Made by a program: the position numbers and the translations under genes. Positions 8,644 through 17,503 of a DNA stretch of 51,758 nt are shown here, piece by piece. The stretch is taken from positions 1 through 51,758 of the forward strand of contig CABUPJ010000023.1 in the NCBI GenBank assembly GCA_902493335.1. Direction: 5' to 3'. The notes under the pieces were generated by a model, which made no database searches, was not told the DNA's origin, and saw only the letters and a program-made list of their open reading frames with translations. This DNA is from an uncultured Porphyromonadaceae bacterium (GTDB lineage Bacteria > Bacteroidota > Bacteroidia > Bacteroidales > Muribaculaceae). How positions within the stretch are numbered: the first letter of the stretch is position 1; each line of letters starts with the position of its first letter.

Positions 8644-10452
8644 ATGATGAAACTACGAATACTCGCGGCATTGACCGCTCTGTCGACCGCCATCTTCCCG
8701 AACGCCGCACGTGACTACAGCAAAAGCGAGCACATGATAGCCATGCGCGACGGCACACGGCTATACACAGCCGTCTACAGACCTTCGGACACGTCCGACG
8801 ACGTGAAATCACCTATATTATATATGCGCACACCATACGGCTGCCGTCCTTACGGGACCGAAATGTCGGGTTTTCTAAACGATTCGATCTACAGGCCATA
8901 TGCCGACGCCGGATATATATTCGTCTTTCAGGACGTCAGAGGACGTTGGATGAGCGAAGGCGAGTTTGTCAACGTCAGGCCGCTCCGCGACTCTGCCGAC
9001 GGCATTGACGAGGCTACCGACAGCTATGACACCGTCGAATGGCTCATTGACAGTGTCAGCGGCAACAACGGCCGGGTCGGTGTCAACGGCAATTCATACT
9101 GCGGCTTCTACGCGCTGATGGCAGCCGCGAGCGGTCACCCGGCGATAAAGGCCGTGTCGCCGCAGGCTCCGATAGGCGACTGGTGGATGGGCGACGACCT
9201 GCATCATAACGGGGCGCTCGCACTGATAGACGCCACATCGTTCTCGCCTCAGCTGCGAGGGAGCGCCGACCACCGTCCGACAGACAGGAGCGACGGCTAC
9301 AAAGCGCCGATGGGCAAAGATGTCGGCGAGTGGGCCATGAATAACACCGTTGCCGACATAACCCGCTCGCTCGACGGCAATGTGCCTTTCTGGCTTGAGA
9401 TGACGGCTCATCCCGACTATGACGACTGGTGGAGCAAACGCTCGTCGGTCAACGCCACACACGGCATAACGGCGCCGATGCTCGTCGTCGGAGGCCATTT
9501 CGACGCCGAAGACCTTTACGGCACCTTAGCTGTATTCCGAGGACTCAAAAGCAACAGCCGGACGGCCGAGACACACCTCGTCATGGGGCCGTGGGCTCAC
9601 GGCGCATGGCGTTCGTCGGGCAAAGCCAACCGTCTGGGCGAGGCTTCTTTCGGCGAGGAACCGTTGTCGCGCTATTTCAGAGATGAAGTCGAATTTCCCT
9701 TTTTCGAGCGTTATCTGCGTGAGCGCGGCGACGGCGGCGTGGCCGCAGGCAGCGATGTAATATTCTTCACAGGCGAAAACCGCTGGCACCGGACCGACAT
9801 AGCCCATCGCGACAGCACCGCCGCTCCGCTCGACATCTATCTGACCGAAAGCGAACTGAGCCTTACGCCTCCGGCCGCAGCGGCATCAAGCACCGTGTAT
9901 ATATCAGACCCGGGCAATCCCGTACCATACTACGGCGACATCACGACACGCCGCAAAAAAGAATATATGACCGCGTCACAGGCCTTTGTTGACGGCCGCG
10001 ACGACGTGGTGACCTTTATTCTCCCGGCAATGGCCGACACTCTGAGTGTCGCCGGGCCGGTCGAAGCAGAGCTGTTTGCAAGCATCTCGACGACCGACGC
10101 CGACTTTATCGTCAAAGTCATCGATGTCGCTCCCGACGGCAAGGAAATGCTTGTGCGTGGCGACATCATGCGCGGCCGCTACAGAAACAGTTTCTCACAG
10201 CCCGAGGCCTTTACACCGGGGAAAATCGAGAAGATAAGTTTCACGATGCCCGACATCGCCCACACGTTCCTGCCCGGCCACTCGCTAAAGATACAGGTGC
10301 AGAGCTCATGGTTCCCGCTGTTTGACCGCAATCCGCAACAGATGACCGACATATACAACTGCCGCGCGGAAGATTTTGTCAAATCGGAGATAAGCATATA
10401 TCACGACGCCGCACATCCGTCGCGCATAAGATTCAGACAATACGAGCGGTAA
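8644..10452 (+). CDS. CocE/NonD family (peptidase S15-like) hydrolase
   Basis: The 602-residue product is an alpha/beta hydrolase of the X-Pro dipeptidyl-peptidase/cocaine esterase type. The nucleophile motif GNSYCG places the catalytic Ser at 151. RDGTRLYTAVYRP (about 35-47) and RTPYG (62-66) are typical of the N-terminal part, and VFQDVRGRWMSEGEF is the conserved segment before the nucleophile. The catalytic Asp and His should lie near residues 280-330 (GGHFDAEDLYG, GPWAHGAW). The C-terminal beta-rich part matches the usual S15 jelly-roll domain. An N-terminal signal peptide (about 1-22) implies export. Family members cleave esters, amides or acyl-amino-acid antibiotics; the substrate here cannot be told from sequence. 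Confidence 0.85.
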   Translation: MMKLRILAALTALSTAIFPNAARDYSKSEHMIAMRDGTRLYTAVYRPSDTSDDVKSPILYMRTPYGCRPYGTEMSGFLNDSIYRPYADAGYIFVFQDVRGRWMSEGEFVNVRPLRDSADGIDEATDSYDTVEWLIDSVSGNNGRVGVNGNSYCGFYALMAAASGHPAIKAVSPQAPIGDWWMGDDLHHNGALALIDATSFSPQLRGSADHRPTDRSDGYKAPMGKDVGEWAMNNTVADITRSLDGNVPFWLEMTAHPDYDDWWSKRSSVNATHGITAPMLVVGGHFDAEDLYGTLAVFRGLKSNSRTAETHLVMGPWAHGAWRSSGKANRLGEASFGEEPLSRYFRDEVEFPFFERYLRERGDGGVAAGSDVIFFTGENRWHRTDIAHRDSTAAPLDIYLTESELSLTPPAAAASSTVYISDPGNPVPYYGDITTRRKKEYMTASQAFVDGRDDVVTFILPAMADTLSVAGPVEAELFASISTTDADFIVKVIDVAPDGKEMLVRGDIMRGRYRNSFSQPEAFTPGKIEKISFTMPDIAHTFLPGHSLKIQVQSSWFPLFDRNPQQMTDIYNCRAEDFVKSEISIYHDAAHPSRIRFRQYER

Positions 10453-10482
10453 GTCTGCCTGACGGCAAGCAAAAATCACAAA

Positions 10483-10517
10483 GCGCCCCCTGATGCTCTA
10501 CCGGCATCAGGGGGCGC
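10483..10517. terminator. Shared terminator between convergent genes
   Basis: A perfect 14-base-pair stem GCGCCCCCTGATGC/GCATCAGGGGGCGC with a 7-base loop sits between the stops of the rightward hydrolase (10452) and the leftward HAD phosphatase (10544). Flanks are moderately T-rich on both strands, so it can serve both transcripts. Confidence 0.85.
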
Positions 10518-10543
10518 CTGATTATTTCATAGACAAAATATCC

Positions 10544-11410
10544 TTACTTTCTCGCCTCAAGAAGCAGTTCGCCGAAGACGGCGATGTCGCGGGCGGTTAT
10601 AGGCGGATTCGGGTCTGAATTGACAGCAGTGTCAAGAGTGGTTTCGCCCGATAGCACAAGCACGCCGAGAGCGCCGGCGTTCTGAGCCATGGCTACATCA
10701 GTGTATATGCGGTCGCCGCACATGGCGATTTCGTCGGCCTTGAGACCGTGACGGTACATGATGCCCGAAAGCATGTCGGGATTCGGTTTGCCGATGACGA
10801 TATCGGGCTTGCGGCCGGTCGCATGCTCGATGCATGTCGTGAGCGAACCGCAGTCGACGAGCACCGTAGGCTGGTCGGTCGGACAGACTCGGTCGGGATT
10901 AGTGGCTATATAAGGTATACCCTGCGAGGCCAGATAGGCGGCACGACAGAGCTTGGGATATGTCAGAGTGGTGTCGAAAGCGACGACAAGACACTGGGGC
11001 AGCTCCTTGGCGTCAGGCTCTGTCAGCTCGAAGCCGGCGGCGCGGAATTCGGCCTCCATGCTGGGTGTACCCACGACGTAAAGCCGCTTGACTTCAGGCA
11101 TTTTCTCCTTGATGTAATCAATTGTGGCCACGGCTGTGGTATACATCTGCTCATGATCGGCCTCGATGCCGAGACGTGAGAGCTTGGCGAGATAGTCGTC
11201 GATGCTGCGCGTCGGATTATTTGTCAGAAACGAATAACCGATGCCGTTGGCTGTCAGCATCGCCAGAAAATCTTTTGTGAATGGGAAAAGGGTCGAGCCC
11301 ATATAAATCGTGCCGTCCATGTCGAGGGCGACATGACGGATGCGACGGCACGCGGCGAGAAGCTCGTCGCGTGTCATCGGGGTCATATAACGGTCAAATT
11401 TCTGTTCCAC
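10544..11410 (-). CDS. HAD-IIA family phosphatase, candidate glycerol-3-phosphate phosphatase
   Basis: The 288-residue product shows the HAD motifs: LDMDGTIY (nucleophile Asp30, Asp32), FLTNN (motif II, Thr63), GKPNPDM (Lys208) and CGDRIYTDV (Asp233, Asp238). The cap between motifs II and III gives the HAD-IIA (NagD/PGP-like) layout. Known members of this group dephosphorylate nucleotides, phosphoglycolate, p-nitrophenyl phosphate or glycerol 3-phosphate. It begins 5 bases after glpT and is the last gene of the glpABC-glpT unit, so G3P or a related triose phosphate is the most likely substrate. That assignment is inference from context; no residue here proves it. Confidence 0.85.
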   Translation of the reverse strand: MEQKFDRYMTPMTRDELLAACRRIRHVALDMDGTIYMGSTLFPFTKDFLAMLTANGIGYSFLTNNPTRSIDDYLAKLSRLGIEADHEQMYTTAVATIDYIKEKMPEVKRLYVVGTPSMEAEFRAAGFELTEPDAKELPQCLVVAFDTTLTYPKLCRAAYLASQGIPYIATNPDRVCPTDQPTVLVDCGSLTTCIEHATGRKPDIVIGKPNPDMLSGIMYRHGLKADEIAMCGDRIYTDVAMAQNAGALGVLVLSGETTLDTAVNSDPNPPITARDIAVFGELLLEARK

Positions 11411-11415
11411 AGGAA

Positions 11416-12933
11416 TTACTTATTATCGTTTAACTGTTTTTCTTCTTCTTGATAAAAATGGTTGCTTCGCTCGTAACCGTCGCGGGGAGCGGCCCACATC
11501 GATATGAAAGTGAGCGCGCCGAGGATGCCGACGCCGATGATGATGTAGAACACCATATTCCAGCCATATTCGTCGGCGACGATGCCGATACCGATGGCCG
11601 AGAGGAACGAACCCACATATCCGAAGATGCCGGCGAGACCGTTTGCCGTGGCCGATGCCTCTTTGGTGGCGTGGTTGGCCGAAGCGATGCCGATGAGAGC
11701 CTGCGGACCATAGATGAAGAATCCGGCCATGGCGAGAACGGCTATAGAGACAATCATCGGGAGAGTCGGACATAGGATGAAGATTGCCATGAATATGACG
11801 GCCATTGCCATGCAGACAAAACACATGCGGTGGGCTTTGCCTTTGAAGATGTGGTCGGTGGCCCAGCCGGCGAAGATTGTGCCGATGATGGCGAAGGCCT
11901 CGAACGTACCGACAGTCCAGGCAGCCTGCTCGATTGACATGTTGCGGGCCTCGGTGAGGAATTTCGGCCCCCAGTCGAGGATACCCATGCGCATCACGTA
12001 GACAAACACGTTGGCGATACAGAGCGTCCATATCCAGCGGTTGGTCCAGACCATGACCTTGAGGAATTTAGAGCGGGTGGCGCTCTGCTCGGCCTTGGGA
12101 AGATCTTTTTTACCTGTCTTTGTACCGGGAAGCTCGGGCAGGCCTACCGAACGGGGATCGTCGCGCAGGCCGAAGTAAAGCCATGCGGCGCCGACGACAG
12201 CGAGAACGGCGGGAAGCCAGAAGCACCAGCGCCATGCGTCCCAGTGCTGAGCGTAGCCGAGTATGGTGCGCATATCTTCAGACGACGTCGGGTCAAGCTT
12301 GAGGTTTCGGGCGATCGTATCAATAATCTGCTGGTCGGCGCTCATGTCGCGGCCCATGCTGCCCATGATATAACCGCAGATAATGACGGCCATAAACGCG
12401 CCGATAGAGTGAGACGTATTCCAGATTGACATCTTCGTAGCCAGTTCCGAGGGATGAATCCACGATGGCAGAAGACGTGCGCACGGGGGATAGCCCATGC
12501 CCTGGAAGAACTGGTTGAGCACGATTGTCACGCCCATGACAAGGATAAGAGCCGTGATGAAGTCGGGAGCGGCGTCGATGCCCATGAGCCAGCCGCTGAT
12601 GTTGACACCGAAGCCGAAGACAAAGTTGGCGGCCGCACACAGCAGCAGACCGATCGCCATGATGGCGCGGGCGCTGAAACGGTCGACGACAAAGCCGTTG
12701 ACAAAGCGCGAGAGACCGTAGATAAGCGAACCGATGCCGATGACGACACCAAAGCTGGTGTTGGTGATGCCATACTGCGCCGTCAGACCGGGCATCGCTA
12801 TTGAAAAGTTCTTTCTGACGAAATAATAAATCGCATAGCCGATCATCGAGACTATGATCGTCCTCATCTGCCAGCTTTGGAACTTCTTGACAGTCGCAGA
12901 GTCCCAGCCGGCATAAATGTTTTCTTTTGCCAT
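11416..12933 (-). CDS. glpT: Glycerol-3-phosphate transporter (MFS, organophosphate:phosphate antiporter family)
   Basis: The 505-residue inner-membrane protein has the OPA-family N-terminus (WQMRTIIVSMIGYAIYYFVRKNFSIAMPGL) with the conserved YYxxRKN segment, followed by repeated hydrophobic helices consistent with 12 membrane spans. GlpT exchanges cytoplasmic phosphate for external G3P. UhpT and related OPA carriers look similar, but the position directly downstream of glpABC, before a phosphatase, supports G3P as substrate. It is slightly longer than E. coli GlpT (about 450 residues); the extra length seems to be in the loop around residues 190-260. Confidence 0.85.
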   Translation of the reverse strand: MAKENIYAGWDSATVKKFQSWQMRTIIVSMIGYAIYYFVRKNFSIAMPGLTAQYGITNTSFGVVIGIGSLIYGLSRFVNGFVVDRFSARAIMAIGLLLCAAANFVFGFGVNISGWLMGIDAAPDFITALILVMGVTIVLNQFFQGMGYPPCARLLPSWIHPSELATKMSIWNTSHSIGAFMAVIICGYIMGSMGRDMSADQQIIDTIARNLKLDPTSSEDMRTILGYAQHWDAWRWCFWLPAVLAVVGAAWLYFGLRDDPRSVGLPELPGTKTGKKDLPKAEQSATRSKFLKVMVWTNRWIWTLCIANVFVYVMRMGILDWGPKFLTEARNMSIEQAAWTVGTFEAFAIIGTIFAGWATDHIFKGKAHRMCFVCMAMAVIFMAIFILCPTLPMIVSIAVLAMAGFFIYGPQALIGIASANHATKEASATANGLAGIFGYVGSFLSAIGIGIVADEYGWNMVFYIIIGVGILGALTFISMWAAPRDGYERSNHFYQEEEKQLNDNK

Positions 12934-12961
12934 GTTTTTCCGATACTTATTTAATGGTTAA

Positions 12962-14218
12962 TTACTTCTGATTGGCTTTGACTGTCGCCTCGACGTCAAG
13001 GGCTTCGGCGATTACTGATATTGGATTAAGGACACTGACACCGGCGCTCATCTCGATCTGCCACTTGCAGGTCTCGCAGTCGGTGGCGACAAAATCGACC
13101 TTGGCGGCCCTGATGCTCTCGAAGAGATCGTGGCCTATGGCCTGCGATGTCGCATAATTTTCTTTTTTGAAACCATATGTGCCCGCTATGCCGCAGCACT
13201 GCGACTCGAGCATGACGAAATCGACGCCGGGAATGCTCCTGAGCAGTTTGGTCGAGTATATGCCCCACCCTAATTTCTGCATATGACAGGGAGTGTGGTA
13301 GGCGATGCGCTTCTTATAATCCTTGCGGAAGACAAGTTTTATCTGTCCCTGGTCAATCAGACGGCAGAGGAAGACCGTGGCGAGGAGCATGTCGTCACGC
13401 ACCTCGGCGTTGTCGACGCCCAGAAGATGGGGATACTCGTCGCGCATAGTGAACATACATGTCGAACTGGTGCCGAGCACGGGCATCTCATCGTCAATCA
13501 CCGCATGACGTATCGATTTCATATTTATCTCGGCGTCGTGACGGGCGCGGTCGATGAGCTTGTTGGCGATCTTTGCGACACCGCAGCAGCGCTCTTTCTC
13601 AAGAAGACGCACGCCATAACCGACTGTGTTCATCACTTTGACGAAATCGCGGCCGAGGTCGGGATTGTTGTAATTGACATAACAGCCGTGGAAATAGGCG
13701 ACTTTACGTTTGAAAGTCTCCTGAGCGGCGGCCTGTTTGCGATACCACGACTCAAACGTGCGTCCGCTGTATTCAGGGAACGTGCGGTGACGGTCGACGC
13801 CGATGATTGAGTGCATGGCGCTCTTTACGACCGGCAGCTTGAGCATGAAATTGGCAATCGGGGCCGCTGTGGTGGCGAGGGTGCCCATGACGTCGGTCTC
13901 GGCGAGGATGCGGTCGCGGAGCTTGACGGGCTTTTTGTCGTATTTGAGGCGGGCGCGCTGTATGATGTCACCAATCTTGACGTTCGACGGACAGGCTACT
14001 TCGCAGCGTTTGCAGTTCAGGCAATATTTCAGCGCCATGTCATAGAACTCGGGATTCTTCAGACGATAGCGCTCGCCGTCGGGGCCGGCCTGCTTAGGTC
14101 CGGGATAATCGGGATTGACGGCAAGAACCGGACAATAGACTGTGCAGACCGTGCACTTGATACACTGCTCGAAATTGTCGGGGCTTATGTTTTTAAGTTG
14201 ATATTCCATTGTCATCAT
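12962..14218 (-). CDS. glpC: Anaerobic glycerol-3-phosphate dehydrogenase subunit C (iron-sulfur, CCG domains)
   Basis: The 418-residue protein has two 4Fe-4S ferredoxin motifs (Cys19, 22, 25, 29 and Cys66, 69, 72, 76). Two cysteine-rich CCG domains follow: HGCYVNYNN...RCCGVAK and HTPCHMQKLGWG...SQCCGIAG. GlpC anchors the GlpAB dimer at the membrane and passes electrons from G3P oxidation to the quinone pool. Its ATG overlaps the glpB stop by 4 bases, a sign of translational coupling. A start three codons later (MEYQLKN) is also possible. Confidence 0.92.
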   Translation of the reverse strand: MMTMEYQLKNISPDNFEQCIKCTVCTVYCPVLAVNPDYPGPKQAGPDGERYRLKNPEFYDMALKYCLNCKRCEVACPSNVKIGDIIQRARLKYDKKPVKLRDRILAETDVMGTLATTAAPIANFMLKLPVVKSAMHSIIGVDRHRTFPEYSGRTFESWYRKQAAAQETFKRKVAYFHGCYVNYNNPDLGRDFVKVMNTVGYGVRLLEKERCCGVAKIANKLIDRARHDAEINMKSIRHAVIDDEMPVLGTSSTCMFTMRDEYPHLLGVDNAEVRDDMLLATVFLCRLIDQGQIKLVFRKDYKKRIAYHTPCHMQKLGWGIYSTKLLRSIPGVDFVMLESQCCGIAGTYGFKKENYATSQAIGHDLFESIRAAKVDFVATDCETCKWQIEMSAGVSVLNPISVIAEALDVEATVKANQK

Positions 14219-15459
14219 TTTATCATATTTGCGACATATAGGGCCGTCAGCAGGGCGACGCCGGCGCCTGAACCTTCCTTAAGTGCATCGTATCCGCCCA
14301 ATACCGAACCGATAGCATAGAGATTGGCGACGGGCTTGCCCGAGCGCAGCGGGTGGAAAGCGGCATCGACACTGACACCGAAGCTCATATAGGGCTGTCT
14401 GGCGAAGAAATCGCGCTCATACCATTGCTCGCGGTCTTCGGGCGCCTTGACGTCGAGACCGAAGACAGGCTCGTATACCTTGTGTGGGTCGGCGACTATA
14501 CCCCGGCTGAAAAGACCGCCGGTGGCGAGGATAAACGTATCTGCCTCCATCTCGTCGTCGCCGAGATTTGCCGTCATGACCGATTTGAGATGTCCGTCAG
14601 AAGCAAACTTGCCCGAGACGACATTGTCGCCGAGGAGATATGTGCCGCCAAGCTGCTCGAAGCGGCGGCGCAGCAGCAGCTGGGCGCGTGTGCCGCACAC
14701 CGACATCGGCGTGGTGGCCACACAATAGAGAGGTTTGAGCACTTTCCCGCGCAACTGTGCGAGGGGTTTCTCGGAGTCGAAACCGACGACTGCCGGCATC
14801 AGCACTGTGTCGGCATCGGCGTCGTCGGCCACACGGTTGATTTCGGCTGCCAGCGCGTCAATGACATCGCCGCGGAGAAGACGGGCTATCGACGCGGCAC
14901 GCATCTCGCTCGAACTTTTGCGCAGACGTTCGACAACATCGACCGAAACGGTAGCCGGGACACTCTCTATGCCCATGCGGGTCAGGCCGTCGGCGATAAA
15001 ATCGGGATAGAAATCAAGGTAGCCTTTGAAATTGACGATGATACATTTCTTTGTCTTCGACGTCTCGTTTTTATCGAACGTAATGAAATCGCTGAATGTC
15101 AGCCACGAAGGTTTGCATATACCAAAGGGGGTGAGACGGAGGCTGTTGACAGTTTCGTCACCTTTGAGGCTCATGCCGGCGGCCGCAAACATCGGTTTGA
15201 CATCTTTGGCAAGAGCGGCCACCTGCTCAAGACCGATGCGGCGGTAAGGATGGTTCCCGTCAAGCTCTTTCATGGCTTCGAGCGGCGACGACACCTCTTT
15301 GTCGCCAAGCTGACCGAGGAGGCCGAACGAGCCCGAACTGAAATGGAGAGCGCTCTGCCCGAGCGACACGATGGCTACTTTCTTTCCTTTTTCGGCAAGT
15401 CTGATGCCTGCGGTGAGACCGCTGAGGCCGCCACCTATTATAATAGTATCGTATTTCAT
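14215..15459 (-). CDS. glpB: Anaerobic glycerol-3-phosphate dehydrogenase subunit B
   Basis: The 414-residue flavoprotein begins with a Rossmann FAD/FMN fold (DTIIIGGGLSGLTAGIRLAEKG, GxGxxG near residues 8-13) and SSGSFGLLG. Near the C-terminus are the FAD-site segment ATGGLFSRG and YAIGSVLGGYD. Length and order match GlpB, which together with GlpA forms the soluble catalytic part of the anaerobic G3P dehydrogenase. Its ATG overlaps the glpA stop (ATGA) and its own stop overlaps glpC. Confidence 0.9.
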   Translation of the reverse strand: MKYDTIIIGGGLSGLTAGIRLAEKGKKVAIVSLGQSALHFSSGSFGLLGQLGDKEVSSPLEAMKELDGNHPYRRIGLEQVAALAKDVKPMFAAAGMSLKGDETVNSLRLTPFGICKPSWLTFSDFITFDKNETSKTKKCIIVNFKGYLDFYPDFIADGLTRMGIESVPATVSVDVVERLRKSSSEMRAASIARLLRGDVIDALAAEINRVADDADADTVLMPAVVGFDSEKPLAQLRGKVLKPLYCVATTPMSVCGTRAQLLLRRRFEQLGGTYLLGDNVVSGKFASDGHLKSVMTANLGDDEMEADTFILATGGLFSRGIVADPHKVYEPVFGLDVKAPEDREQWYERDFFARQPYMSFGVSVDAAFHPLRSGKPVANLYAIGSVLGGYDALKEGSGAGVALLTALYVANMIK

Positions 15460-17105
15460 TTCAAAGCGTCGTTTTTATTTGATTTTACGTCGTCGGCTCC
15501 AAGACCGCCGACACCTTCATAAATCCATGCTGCGAAATCAGCCTCGACGAGCGTCTGCCCCCAGCCAACAGGGCGCATGCCTTTCCATCGCTCGTTGACA
15601 AAGCTGCGCAGGTCGCCGAGAGCGGCGGCATTGCCGAAGCGCTTGGCCATGATGGCCGACGCGCGGCAGGCACAGATACCACCCTGACATGTGCCCATGC
15701 CAAGACGGGTGCGGCGGCGAAGGTTGACGAGATTGTTGACATGAAGCTTGTCGATGGCATATTTTATCTCGCCGACCGAGACCTGCTCACACTCGCAGAC
15801 GAGTGAGTCGTCGATATCGTCGCCGAATTTGATTTCTTCGGTGAGCGAACCGTGACGGCCTATGGCAGCCTTCTGGTCGGTGCTTAATTCTATAATGTGT
15901 GATTTGGCCGTCTGTCGGCTGTCGGCGGGGCCGTCAGAACCGGGAAGCGGTTTATCGGCGGTCTCGCATCCGGCTTCGACGCCAAGTTTCTTGCAGGCGA
16001 GGTCGGTTGCCCACTGCGCCATCAGGCGATATGTCATGAGCTTGCCGCCCGATATGGTTATGAAACCTTCGACGCCGTCGCGGGTGGCGTGGTCGAGACA
16101 GACGATGCCGCGGCTGATGCTTCGTCCCGAAGGATCGTCATCGGAAGCGATGAGAGGACGCACACCGGCATAAGCGCGCAGGATGCGCGTATAAGCGAGC
16201 GACGGAGCAATCTTGATGCCCTCGCGCAGAAGCACGTCGACTTCTTCCTGTGTGACTTCCATGTTGTCGACACTGTCATAGGGCACACGGCTCGATGTAG
16301 TGCCGATCAGTGATATCGTATCGCCCGGCACGAGAATATCGGCGTCGGCCGGTTTGCGACAACGGTTGATGACGACGTTGTTGACACGATGACCGAAGAT
16401 AAGCAGAGCGCCTTTAGCAGGGAACATATTAATTTTGACACCAACCTTGGCAGCGATGCCGTGGCCCCATATGCCGCCGGCGTTTATGACAAGACGGCTC
16501 TCGATGGCGATGATGTCGCCCGTCGCGCGGTCCTGAACCTCGACGCCGGTGACACGGCCGTTAGACATCGGCAGACCGACCACCTCGTGATATGTGAGGA
16601 CGTCGGCGCCATGACGGCGTGCGTCGATGACATTGGCTGTCGTCAGCCGGAATGGATCGACCGCGCCGTCAGGCACAGTCACCGCTCCGATAATATCTTT
16701 ATTGACCGCCGGCTCCATGGCGATAGCCTCGGCCGGATCAATCGCCCGGGCATCAATGCCGGCTTTCTGACAAGACTCGATGAAAAGTTTCTGGTAACCG
16801 AGATCATCCTCGGGCAATGTAACAAACAGACCACCGGTCTCCTCGACACAGTGGGCTGCAATCTTGCGGAGAATCATGTTCTCCTTGATACACTCCGTGG
16901 CCGACTCACCGTCAGTCACGGCATAACGGGCGCCGCTATGCAGCAGGCCATGGTTGCGGCCGGTAGCTCCGGCCGTAAAATCAAAGCGTTCGACCAACAG
17001 AGTCGAAAGCCCGCGCATAGCGCAATCGCGGGCCGTGCCGGCACCTGTCGCGCCCGCGCCTATGATTATGACATCATAGCTTTTCAGATATCTTTTTTTA
17101 TTCAT
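15456..17105 (-). CDS. glpA: Anaerobic glycerol-3-phosphate dehydrogenase subunit A
   Basis: The 549-residue catalytic subunit oxidises sn-glycerol 3-phosphate to dihydroxyacetone phosphate. It has an FAD-binding DAO domain (YDVIIIGAGATGAGTARD near residue 10; the GRNHGLLHSGARY segment) and a C-terminal BFD-like [2Fe-2S] domain with CEC...GTCQGGICACR. Length is close to E. coli GlpA (542). The longest frame starts at TTG 17114, but the ATG three codons in (MNKKRYLKSYD) is preferred. It is the first gene of glpA-B-C-T-phosphatase and is divergent from the glpR-like regulator. Confidence 0.92.
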   Translation of the reverse strand: MNKKRYLKSYDVIIIGAGATGAGTARDCAMRGLSTLLVERFDFTAGATGRNHGLLHSGARYAVTDGESATECIKENMILRKIAAHCVEETGGLFVTLPEDDLGYQKLFIESCQKAGIDARAIDPAEAIAMEPAVNKDIIGAVTVPDGAVDPFRLTTANVIDARRHGADVLTYHEVVGLPMSNGRVTGVEVQDRATGDIIAIESRLVINAGGIWGHGIAAKVGVKINMFPAKGALLIFGHRVNNVVINRCRKPADADILVPGDTISLIGTTSSRVPYDSVDNMEVTQEEVDVLLREGIKIAPSLAYTRILRAYAGVRPLIASDDDPSGRSISRGIVCLDHATRDGVEGFITISGGKLMTYRLMAQWATDLACKKLGVEAGCETADKPLPGSDGPADSRQTAKSHIIELSTDQKAAIGRHGSLTEEIKFGDDIDDSLVCECEQVSVGEIKYAIDKLHVNNLVNLRRRTRLGMGTCQGGICACRASAIMAKRFGNAAALGDLRSFVNERWKGMRPVGWGQTLVEADFAAWIYEGVGGLGADDVKSNKNDALK

Positions 17106-17236
17106 TTTTACCAAAATGCGTTATAATCAGTTTTGTCAGAATGTTTTTCTATGGCTTCATCTGGAATCGCGGCTCAATATCGCGGAAGCCTGATAAGATT
17201 CGCCGCTTTCATTTTTATACCTTTTTGTTTTCATTG

Positions 17237-17267
17237 CAAAAGTATAAATCTTTTATTAAATAACAAA
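17237..17267 (-). promoter_or_regulatory. Promoter of the glpABC-glpT operon
   Basis: On the minus strand TTTG (17264-17267) and TACTTTTG (17237-17244) are separated by 19 bases, a full match to the Bacteroidota -33/-7 consensus. Transcription would start near 17230, leaving a leader of about 125 bases that contains a possible GGCTTC...GAAGCC hairpin (about 17153-17192). Confidence 0.7.
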
Positions 17268-17315
17268 ATTATTCTCACTTAAAATAATCCGATACTTTTA
17301 CATACGATTTCAAAA

Positions 17316-17438
17316 CGAAAGCGCAACCGTTTTTCGCCCCGGCGGGTGCTAAAATTCTTTAAAAATAATTTGCAAAACGTAATTTATACACAAATTAGCC
17401 CCTGTAGACATCTAAATCGCCATTACTCTGCGCTTTCG
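17316..17438. promoter_or_regulatory. Inverted-repeat pair CGAAAGCGCA / TGCGCTTTCG, candidate GlpR operator
   Basis: CGAAAGCGCA (17316-17325) and its exact reverse complement TGCGCTTTCG (17429-17438) flank the middle of the glpA/glpR divergent region; a partial copy CGCTTTC is at 17204-17210. The 17429-17438 copy overlaps the -33 position of the regulator's own promoter. Several DeoR-family repressors bind CTTTC/GAAAG-containing repeats, so these are candidate operators; this is inference. The rest of 17106-17503 is AT-rich and has no supported gene. Confidence 0.35.
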
Positions 17439-17453
17439 ATATTATCTTTTTAG

Positions 17454-17461
17454 TATATTTG
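17454..17461 (+). promoter_or_regulatory. -7 element of the glpR-like gene
   Basis: TATATTTG matches TAnnTTTG. A TTTC at 17434-17437 lies at about the -33 distance. It overlaps the TTG codon at which the longest frame would begin, which argues for the downstream ATG (17504) as the true start. Confidence 0.6.
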
Positions 17462-17503
17462 CAGAAAGCTTTTAACCTTAACAATAATCCACCTGATTAC
17501 GCT

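Noticed and set aside
14353..15522. Long plus-strand open frame (389 codons) opposite glpB
   Set aside because: glpB on the other strand has clear Rossmann and FAD motifs and is coupled by ATGA overlaps to glpA and glpC. The antisense frame is a by-product of GC-rich codon use.
16389..17126. Plus-strand open frame (245 codons) opposite glpA
   Set aside because: It has no recognised domain, while glpA has FAD and BFD motifs.
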